Origin: Bifidobacteriaceae bacterium
GTDB lineage: Bacteria; Actinomycetota; Actinomycetes; Actinomycetales; WQXJ01
Direction of reading: 5' to 3'
DNA: 10,235 nt
Assembly (NCBI GenBank): GCA_031278665.1
Contig: JAITKC010000372.1
Coordinates: 1 to 10,235, forward strand
The notes under the pieces are model-generated. The model was not told the origin of the DNA. It did not search any database and was given only the letters and a program-made list of their open reading frames with translations. Shown in pieces: positions 1-4,960 of this stretch. The translations under genes were made by a program, and so were the position numbers. Each line of letters begins with the position of its first letter. The first letter of the stretch is position 1.

Positions 1-80
1 GTCGCAGGGACGGCGACCAGGATCAGGGCGGCGGCGATCAGCGTCCGCCGGTTGGCGCCAAACCGAGCTCCGCGCGGCAT
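1..80 (-). CDS. Probable ECF transporter S component, N-terminal fragment (cut by window start)
   Basis: Reading leftwards from an ATG at 80–78, 26 codons stay open to the window edge. The product has a basic N-terminus (several Arg in the first 12 residues) followed by a hydrophobic stretch rich in Ala, Leu, Ile and Val, as expected for the first membrane helix of an integral membrane protein. The start lies inside the 3' end of the ATPase gene (43-base overlap), so it is probably translationally coupled to it. In ECF transporters the small membrane S component binds the substrate and is often encoded beside ecfA and ecfT, which is the main reason for this call. The homology itself cannot be judged from 26 residues; another membrane protein is possible. 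The substrate is unknown. Confidence 0.5.
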   Translation of the reverse strand, partial: MPRGARFGANRRTLIAAALILVAVPA

Positions 81-1849
81 CGGGCGACCACCTCCCGCGC
101 CAAAATCGCGGCCGGCCAGCGGCCCCGGGCCATCCGGTTGGCGGCCGTGGTGTAGAAACCGTTGCCGGCGAAGAACTCGCGCGGCGCGCCCTCGGCGATC
201 ACCCCGCCGTTGAACATCAGCGCGCAGCGGTCGGCGTGGCGGGCGCAGAACTCGATGTCGTGGGAGACCAGGACAACGCCGACGCCGCTGGCGGCCAAGG
301 CTTTGAGCGTCTCGGCGAGGGCCGATTTCAAGGCCGCGTCGAGCCCCTTGGTCGGCTCGTCGAGTAACAACACGTCGGGCTCGGATAACAACACTTTGGC
401 CAGGGCCGCTCGCTGCTGTTCGCCGCCCGACAAGTCGTAGGGATGGGCGCCCATCAAGTGTCCGAGCCCGACCCGCTCGGCCGCCGCCCAGGCCCGCTCC
501 GACCGTTCGCTCCGCCCCGCGACCAGCGGTTTGAGGGCCTCGCAGAGGTCCTCTTCGAGGGTTTTGCGCAAGAACACGGTCTGCGGGTCCTGGGGCAGCA
601 AGGCGAGATCGCCCTTCACGGCCAGACTTCCCCGGTAAGCCCGCAGCAGCCCGGCCATCACCCCGAGGGCCGTCGATTTGCCCACGCCGTTGGCGCCGAC
701 GACGGCCAAGATCGAGCCCCGGGGCGCCGTCAACGACAAACCGCGCAACACGTCCGGGCCGTTGCGGGAGAACCGGAAGTAGACCTCGCGCAATTCGACG
801 GCCGGGCCCTCGGCGCGCTCGCGGCGCCCAAACCGGCCGTGCCCGTCCCGTCCCGGCGTCACGGCATCGTCCGCCCGGGCGCCGGTTTCCCCCGTGACGG
901 CCAGGCGTTTGGTTTTGTCCGATGCCGCGCCGAGGACCGCGTCGAGGAACCGGCGCCCGTCGCGGACCGAGATGGGACACTCGGCGGCGTCGGCGGCGTG
1001 GGCGGCGTCGGCCAGTCCGGCGTAGACGCGCACGGCGCTGGGCAGGGCGGCCAACATCTCGGCCGCGCCCTGGTCGGCGGGGTCGGTCCCGGCCTGAGTC
1101 CCGGCCTGGGCGGCGGCTTGGGCGGCGGCCTGGGCGGCGGCTTGGGCGGCGGCCTGGGCGCAAACCCGCTTCGGCGGTCCGGCCAGCGCTACCTGGCCGG
1201 CCCGCAGCACCACCACCTGGTCGGCCAGCGGCAGAGCCTCCTCCAGGCGGTGCTCGCTCAGAATGACCGTGGTTCCAAGCTCCAGGTTGATCTTCTTGAC
1301 GGCGGCCAGGAACTCGGCGGCGGCGATCGGGTCGAGCTGGCCGGTCGGCTCGTCCAGAATTAGCGCCGAAGGCTGCGACGCCATGGCCGAGGCCAAGTTC
1401 AGCAACTGCTTTTGCCCGCCGGACAGTTCGGCCACGTCGCGTTCGAACCAATCCTGGAGGCCGAAGAAACTCGCCATCTCCGCCACCCGCAGGCGGATGG
1501 CGTGGTTCGGGTAGCCGAGCGACTCCAGGCCGAAAGCCAGTTCGTGCCACACTTTGTCGGTCACCAGTTGGTTGTCCGGGTTCTGGGAGACAAAGCCGAT
1601 CGCCTGGGCCCGCTCGCGCGGACCGACCTCGGACCAGTCGCGGCCGTCGAATAAGACCCGGCCCGAACGACTGCCGTGCGGAGTCAGCGCCGGTTTCAGA
1701 TGGCGCAGCAAAGTCGTCTTGCCGCCGCCGGAAGGTCCGCAGAGCACGGCGAAATCGCCCCGCGCCAGGTTCAACGACACATCGCGCAGGGCCGGGGCCG
1801 GGCGCTGCGGATAGGCGAAGCTCAGGCGCTCGATTGTGTACGCCGCCAC
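38..1849 (-). CDS. ECF transporter ATPase, fused EcfA–EcfA' double nucleotide-binding protein
   Basis: This 603-residue protein carries two complete ABC ATPase domains and powers an energy-coupling-factor importer from the cytoplasmic face. Domain 1 (about 1–225) has Walker A GPSGGGKTT at 38–46, Q-loop Gln89, signature LSGGQ at 142–146, Walker B ending in Asp166-Glu167 and switch His200. Domain 2 (about 350–565) has Walker A GANGVGKST at 385–393, Q-loop Gln420, signature LSGGE at 473–477, Walker B ending in Asp497-Glu498 and His530. Both sites therefore look catalytically complete. Between them is a linker of about 125 residues, low in complexity, with AQAA repeats at 231–249. Many ECF systems use two separate ATPases; here they are one polypeptide. 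The GTG start is supported by GGAGGAG five bases upstream and by a 28-base overlap with ecfT. A C-terminal tail of about 40 residues follows domain 2. Confidence 0.92.
   Translation of the reverse strand: MAAYTIERLSFAYPQRPAPALRDVSLNLARGDFAVLCGPSGGGKTTLLRHLKPALTPHGSRSGRVLFDGRDWSEVGPRERAQAIGFVSQNPDNQLVTDKVWHELAFGLESLGYPNHAIRLRVAEMASFFGLQDWFERDVAELSGGQKQLLNLASAMASQPSALILDEPTGQLDPIAAAEFLAAVKKINLELGTTVILSEHRLEEALPLADQVVVLRAGQVALAGPPKRVCAQAAAQAAAQAAAQAAAQAGTQAGTDPADQGAAEMLAALPSAVRVYAGLADAAHAADAAECPISVRDGRRFLDAVLGAASDKTKRLAVTGETGARADDAVTPGRDGHGRFGRRERAEGPAVELREVYFRFSRNGPDVLRGLSLTAPRGSILAVVGANGVGKSTALGVMAGLLRAYRGSLAVKGDLALLPQDPQTVFLRKTLEEDLCEALKPLVAGRSERSERAWAAAERVGLGHLMGAHPYDLSGGEQQRAALAKVLLSEPDVLLLDEPTKGLDAALKSALAETLKALAASGVGVVLVSHDIEFCARHADRCALMFNGGVIAEGAPREFFAGNGFYTTAANRMARGRWPAAILAREVVARCRAELGLAPTGGR
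1106..1160 (-). repeat. 12-base tandem repeat inside the EcfA linker
   Basis: About 4.6 copies of a 12-base unit, (c/t)tgggcggcggc on the plus strand, lie head to tail. The first base alternates c and t from copy to copy, giving a 24-base higher-order period. Read on the coding (minus) strand each unit encodes Ala-Gln-Ala-Ala. Degenerate units (encoding TQAG) continue on the downstream-coding side at about 1085–1105. The period is a multiple of three, so gain or loss of units would change linker length without a frameshift. Confidence 0.9.
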
Positions 1850-2832
1850 CGCAACTCCTCCTGGGCGCCCAGCGCCAAAGGTGTGAACACCACCCCGGCG
1901 TAGGCCAACCAGCCGGCCAGGCCGAGCCAGCCGGGGCTTGGCACGGCCAGCGCCGGATAAAACCTCATCGTGGTCAAAGAATACGCGGTGGCCAGCGCGA
2001 ACACAGCCGCGGCCAAGCCGAGCAAGGCCAGTGTGAGGCGGTCGCGCCGATCAATCCGGTGGTGATTGAAACTGGACCGCGGTCCCGTGCCGAAGCCGCG
2101 CGACCGCATCGAGTCGGCCGTCTCAATCGAGTTCTCAAGCGCCCAAGTCGTCAGGATCGAGACGATCGCCAAGCCCTCCCGGGCCCGGCGGGCCAGCCCC
2201 CGCCGCGCCGGCGGCGGCGTGATCGCGCGCTGAGCGTATGCGATCCGGCGCGCCTGGATGGCCAGCCGCGGAACAAATCGCAACGTCATCGCGAACACCA
2301 GAGCCAAAGCCGGCGCCAGCCGCCCGAACAGGAAATGCAGTTTGTCGGCGGACAACACCTGATTGCAGGCGGTGAACCAGATCATGACCGTGACGATCAT
2401 GGCGCCGGCGAACACTCCGAACACGATCGACTCCAAAGTCAGCGCCGCGCCGCCGGGCAGGCGGGCCAGAATTGTCGCGCCGGCGTGCGAGAACAGCGGG
2501 TTGAACGCCGCGGCGACCAGGAACAGCGGCGTCATGCCGAACAGGGCGAAGCGCACGGCCCGCCACCCCAGCAGGTGAATCGAGTAACCCAGGCCGCCCG
2601 CCAACGACAACGCCGTGAGCACCGGATGGAGGAACAGCACCGCCCCGCTCAACACCAAAGCGAAAAACACCAGGGCGACTAGGGGATGGCATCCTTGGAG
2701 GGCGTCTGACCGGCGCGAACGCCCGCCCGCCGGTCTGGCCTCGCGGTCCGGAGCCGGCCGCCCGGGCGTCCAGGGGTCTTCGTCATCGGGCGCCGACTGG
2801 GTACCCGTGCCGGACTGCCCGGCTTTCGCCAT
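1822..2832 (-). CDS. ecfT: ECF transporter transmembrane component EcfT (CbiQ family)
   Basis: A 336-residue membrane protein that couples the ATPases to the substrate-binding S component of an ECF importer. About 48 mostly hydrophilic residues precede the first helix. Hydrophobic segments appear near 51–68, 71–90, 95–112, 137–157, 168–190, 264–285 and 303–322. Family features seen are the NPLFSHAG stretch at 111–118, the LRFVPRL stretch at 184–190, and the cytoplasmic coupling region ENSIETADSMRSRGFG at 233–248, where SRG stands at the usual Ala-Arg-Gly position. A basic loop rich in Arg lies at about 195–220. The start is supported by GGGAGG five bases upstream. The gene heads the minus-strand operon and overlaps ecfA by 28 bases. 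Substrate specificity is not set by EcfT, so it cannot be inferred here. Confidence 0.88.
   Translation of the reverse strand: MAKAGQSGTGTQSAPDDEDPWTPGRPAPDREARPAGGRSRRSDALQGCHPLVALVFFALVLSGAVLFLHPVLTALSLAGGLGYSIHLLGWRAVRFALFGMTPLFLVAAAFNPLFSHAGATILARLPGGAALTLESIVFGVFAGAMIVTVMIWFTACNQVLSADKLHFLFGRLAPALALVFAMTLRFVPRLAIQARRIAYAQRAITPPPARRGLARRAREGLAIVSILTTWALENSIETADSMRSRGFGTGPRSSFNHHRIDRRDRLTLALLGLAAAVFALATAYSLTTMRFYPALAVPSPGWLGLAGWLAYAGVVFTPLALGAQEELRWRRTQSSA
1855..1861 (-). promoter_or_regulatory. Ribosome binding site of the ecfA fusion gene
   Basis: On the minus strand GGAGGAG lies five bases before the GTG start at 1849–1847, inside the end of ecfT. It fixes the unusual GTG start and supports translation coupled to ecfT. 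Confidence 0.75.
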
Positions 2833-2837
2833 CGCCG

Positions 2838-2843
2838 CCTCCC
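2838..2843 (-). promoter_or_regulatory. Ribosome binding site of ecfT
   Basis: GGGAGG on the minus strand, five bases before the ATG at 2832–2830. It favours this start over internal starts closer to the first membrane helix, and so keeps the long hydrophilic N-terminus in the protein. Confidence 0.75.
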
Positions 2844-2894
2844 AAGTGCGAACTAACGGACCAGCGCTCGGCCAAACGCGACTGAGCCGAAGAC

Positions 2895-2910
2895 GGCGGG
2901 GCGGCCCGCC
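2895..2910 (-). other. GC-rich hairpin in the ecfT leader
   Basis: A perfect six-base stem (GGCGGG/CCCGCC) with a four-base loop, lying in the predicted 5' leader of the ecf transcript. It sits inside the larger alternative pairing of 2885–2891 with 2919–2925. No run of T follows it on the minus strand, so it does not look like a simple intrinsic terminator. Confidence 0.5.
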
Positions 2911-2919
2911 ATTTCGCTT

Positions 2920-2941
2920 TCGGCTGCCCGCTCTCAGCCGA
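2920..2941 (-). other. Hairpin near the 5' end of the ecfT leader
   Basis: A perfect seven-base inverted repeat, TCGGCTG (2920–2926) and CAGCCGA (2935–2941), with an eight-base loop. On the minus-strand transcript it would form within the first 30 or so bases. A third copy of the arm at 2885–2891 can pair with 2919–2925 instead, giving two mutually exclusive folds. Confidence 0.5.
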
Positions 2942-2955
2942 GACCGGGCACATTG

Positions 2956-2984
2956 AGGCTAGGCGGCGGTCGCGCCGCAGTCAA
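2956..2984 (-). promoter_or_regulatory. Probable promoter of the ecfT–ecfA operon
   Basis: On the minus strand TTGACT (2984–2979) is separated by exactly 17 bases from TAGCCT (2961–2956). This is a good match to the housekeeping sigma consensus and stands out in very GC-rich surroundings. Transcription would start near 2949, giving a leader of about 117 bases before the ecfT ATG. Confidence 0.5.
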
Positions 2985-3102
2985 GCCGCGGTTTGCCAGC
3001 CGTCGTCCGCATCGCGGGCCCGCCCCCGCCCCCCGGTTTCGGCCGGCGGCCTCTGGCACAATTGGCGGTGATCGCAAAGCCAGTTATCGAAAGGGTTGTC
3101 CG

Positions 3103-3543
3103 ATGCCGCCTGGATACGCCCCGCGCCGGTCCTCGTTCTTAGCGGCCGCCGTCGGTCTGGCGCTGGCGCTGGCCTTGGGCGGTTGCGGTGAGCAGGCGAA
3201 GAAGGACGTCGGCGAAGCGTTGACCGGCCAAAACAAAATCGCCGCTGGCGCCGGCGCGGCGCTGGAGGCGGAGTTGGGCATTGTCGCCAAGGAGGTCGCC
3301 GGTTGGTACACCACCGAGGCCGGCGACCCGAAGATCGAGGCCAGCGGTGGCGCCTATTACATCTGCGCGGCCGCCAGTTCCGACTGCGCCGCCACCGGCA
3401 CGCTGATCGCCCCGGCCTTAGACGGCGTCCAGATCTCCCTGGCCCGGAGCGGCGCCGCGACTTGGTGCGTCCAAGCCGGCGACGGCGCCGGACAAACGCA
3501 CATTTCCGCCGACGCCGCCCAGGCGGCCGACGGCCCTTGTTGA
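3103..3543 (+). CDS. Small secreted lipoprotein of unknown function, with a pilin-like C-terminal half
   Basis: A 146-residue protein with an Arg-containing N-region, a hydrophobic segment at about 12–26 and a lipobox LGGC ending at Cys28, so it is probably lipidated and anchored outside the membrane. The mature part is rich in Ala and Gly and has four further cysteines (88, 95, 122, 146), enough for two disulfides. The pattern of a Trp-Tyr-Thr segment (68–70), YYIC (85–88), a hydrophobic strand and a late Trp-Cys (121–122) recalls C-terminal domains of bacterial type IV pilin-like proteins. That is a resemblance by eye only, and there is no prepilin leader motif. I do not recognise the gene. 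The ATG is chosen because AAAGGG lies seven bases upstream and the signal peptide starts directly; an in-frame ATG at 2953 would add about 50 implausible residues. It is divergent from the ecf operon. Confidence 0.7.
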   Translation: MPPGYAPRRSSFLAAAVGLALALALGGCGEQAKKDVGEALTGQNKIAAGAGAALEAELGIVAKEVAGWYTTEAGDPKIEASGGAYYICAAASSDCAATGTLIAPALDGVQISLARSGAATWCVQAGDGAGQTHISADAAQAADGPC

Positions 3544-3595
3544 GCTAATCGGGTTCGCCGCTCTCGGCCAACGCCGGTCGCCCGCTGGGGCCGGG

Positions 3596-3601
3596 TAGGA
3601 T
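3596..3601 (+). promoter_or_regulatory. Possible −10 element upstream of rplY
   Basis: TAGGAT fits the −10 consensus and lies 104 bases before the rplY start, in the gap after the lipoprotein gene. No good −35 is present at 16–19 bases distance, so this is tentative. If used, the leader would be about 98 bases and include the hairpin at 3622–3638. Confidence 0.25.
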
Positions 3602-3621
3602 GGCACGGTTGCCTTGGCGAG

Positions 3622-3638
3622 GGAGGCCCGGCGCCTCC
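3622..3638 (+). other. Hairpin in the rplY leader
   Basis: Perfect inverted repeat GGAGGC / GCCTCC with a five-base loop, between the lipoprotein gene and rplY. The left arm resembles a ribosome binding site but no start codon follows at a useful distance. It is not followed by a T run. It may be a leader structure, or chance in GC-rich DNA. Confidence 0.35.
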
Positions 3639-3705
3639 GTGATCGACTTGCGAGCCGCGCGTTCCCGCCTGGGCCGACCTAATCGAACGACAATAGGAGC
3701 CCAAA

Positions 3706-4293
3706 ATGGCGGAAACAATTCTGGAAGCGGCCAGCCGGACTGAGTTCGGCAAAGGCGCGGCCCGCCGCACCCGGCGGGCCGGATTGATCCCGGCCGTCAT
3801 GCATTCGCGTGGCGACCAGCCAATCCACATCTCGTTGCCGGGCCATGACACTTTCCTGGCGCTCAGGCACGCCAACGCCGTGTTGAGCATCGACTTGGAC
3901 GGCGAACAAACCCTGACGATCGCCCGCGAGATTCAACGCAACCCCCTCAGCGACGTGATCGAGCACGTCGATCTCCAGATAATCCAACGCGGCGAGAAGA
4001 TCGAGGCGGCGGTGCCGCTGCACATCGAGGGCGAGCCGACAACCGGCTTGGCGATCCTCGACTCGCAGGAGCTCCAGGTCCGGGCGGAGGCCACCCATCT
4101 GCCAGAGGTCATCTCGATCTCGGTGGACGGCTTGAACGAAGGCGACACCATCAAAATCGCCGATCTCGACCTGCCCGAGGGCGTCGAAGCGGTCGACGAT
4201 CCAGACACCAACGTGGTGGCGATCACCGCGCCGCGCGGCGAGGAGACGACCCCGGCGCTAACTGAGGCGGGCGAAGATCTCGCCGACGCCTGA
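3706..4293 (+). CDS. rplY: Ribosomal protein L25, general stress protein Ctc form
   Basis: A 195-residue L25 of the long (Ctc/TL5) type, which binds 5S rRNA in the central protuberance of the large subunit. The N-terminal 5S-binding domain (about 1–92) shows the usual start with GKGAARRTRRAGLIPAV at 15–31 and the REIQRNP…EHVDL segment at 74–90. The C-terminal domain (about 93–180) contains the VPLHIEGEP strand at 103–111 and the GLNEGDTIKIADLDLPEGV region at 142–160. An acidic tail of about 15 residues ends the protein. The ATG is supported by AGGAG six bases upstream. In Bacillus the Ctc form is a stress protein; stress control here is not shown by the sequence. It is followed after 22 bases by pth, a common pairing in bacteria. 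Confidence 0.95.
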   Translation: MAETILEAASRTEFGKGAARRTRRAGLIPAVMHSRGDQPIHISLPGHDTFLALRHANAVLSIDLDGEQTLTIAREIQRNPLSDVIEHVDLQIIQRGEKIEAAVPLHIEGEPTTGLAILDSQELQVRAEATHLPEVISISVDGLNEGDTIKIADLDLPEGVEAVDDPDTNVVAITAPRGEETTPALTEAGEDLADA

Positions 4294-4315
4294 TCCGGCG
4301 TACCGTGGTTGAACT

Positions 4316-4960
4316 GTGAGCGACGTCTGGTTGGTTGTCGGCCTCGGCAATCCGGGGCCGGACTACGCCCGCAACCGCCACAACCTGGGGTTCATGGCGG
4401 TCGACGCGCTGGCCGCGCGGGCTGGCGCGACCTTTTCGAGCCGGGCGCGGGGGCGGGCGCTGGCCGCCGCCGTGCGGGTGGGCACGTTGCCGGGCGGCCT
4501 GCCCGGCCCGCGCGCGGTGCTGGCGAAGCCGCAGACCTTCATGAACCTGTCCGGCGGCCCGACGGCCGAACTGGTCAGCTACTTCGGGGTCGAATTGGAT
4601 CATCTGGTGGTGGTCCACGACGACATCGACCTGCCGGCCTGGCAGGTCCGCCTCAAACGCGGCGGCGGCGAAGGCGGCCACAACGGGCTGCGGGATATCT
4701 CCAAGGCCCTGGGGACGCGGGACTACCTGCGAGTCCGGGCCGGCGTCGGGCGCCCGCCCGGCAATCAGGACGCCGCCGCCTATGTTCTGCGGGATTTCCC
4801 GGCCGGTCAGCGCGCCGACGTCGGGCTTTTGGCCGACCAGGCCGCCGATGCCGTCGAGCGAGTCATCCTCGAAGGCCTCGAGGCCGCCCAATTGGCTTTA
4901 CACAGCCCGCCGAAGGCGGTCGCGGGCGAAGCCGAGCCGGAGGCGGGCGGGACCCGGTGA
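4316..4960 (+). CDS. pth: Peptidyl-tRNA hydrolase
   Basis: A 214-residue cytoplasmic enzyme that hydrolyses the ester bond of peptidyl-tRNA released from stalled ribosomes, recycling tRNA. Active-site residues are visible by comparison with the well-studied E. coli enzyme: Asn11 in GLGNPG, catalytic His22 in RHNLGF, Asn77 in FMNLSG, Asp102 in HDDIDLP, and His122-Asn123 in GGHNGL. A C-terminal tail of about 20 residues rich in Ala, Glu and Gly is extra. The GTG at 4316 puts SDVWLVVGLGNPG at the N-terminus, as the family expects. No clear ribosome binding site precedes it, so translation may depend on reinitiation after rplY, which ends 22 bases upstream. The stop overlaps the GTG start of mfd (GTGA). 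Confidence 0.96.
   Translation: MSDVWLVVGLGNPGPDYARNRHNLGFMAVDALAARAGATFSSRARGRALAAAVRVGTLPGGLPGPRAVLAKPQTFMNLSGGPTAELVSYFGVELDHLVVVHDDIDLPAWQVRLKRGGGEGGHNGLRDISKALGTRDYLRVRAGVGRPPGNQDAAAYVLRDFPAGQRADVGLLADQAADAVERVILEGLEAAQLALHSPPKAVAGEAEPEAGGTR

Larger units (their letters stand above)
2833..3102. other. Divergent intergenic region between the ecf operon and the lipoprotein gene
   Basis: About 270 bases with no convincing gene on either strand. It holds the minus-strand promoter and structured leader of the ecf operon (2885–2984). For the rightward lipoprotein gene only a weak CACAAT at 3057–3062, preceded by TG, could serve as an extended −10; no matching −35 was found. An open frame from 2953 runs into the lipoprotein but encodes an Arg/Pro-rich stretch without coding character. 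Confidence 0.6.

Noticed and set aside
982..1012. Repeated ggcggcgt triplets in the EcfA linker as a second tandem repeat
   Set aside because: The units are irregular and are explained by Ala/Asp-rich coding in GC-rich DNA, unlike the regular 12-base array at 1106–1160.
443..1363. Long plus-strand open frame opposite the ATPase gene
   Set aside because: It is a shadow of a GC-rich coding strand. It has a Gly-rich composition from the tandem repeat, no domain signature, and a complete ATPase on the other strand.
1834..2682. Long plus-strand open frame opposite ecfT
   Set aside because: Its product is dominated by Arg, Gln and His with no recognisable motif, while ecfT has clear family motifs and a ribosome binding site.
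2919..2941. CTGAGA next to a hairpin in the ecfT leader, suggesting a TPP riboswitch
   Set aside because: The second conserved half of that riboswitch (the ACCTGAT…GGTAAT…CAGCGTAGGGA region) is absent downstream, and the CTGAGA falls where a simple stem-loop explains it.
3055..3067. TGGCAC upstream of the lipoprotein gene, resembling a sigma-54 promoter
   Set aside because: The TTGC half at the required spacing is missing, and actinobacteria generally lack sigma-54.
4309..4956. Upstream in-frame extension of mfd by 216 codons
   Set aside because: This stretch is Arg/Gly/Pro-rich and lies in another frame of pth, which is intact. The GTG at 4957 gives a normal Mfd N-terminus and length.
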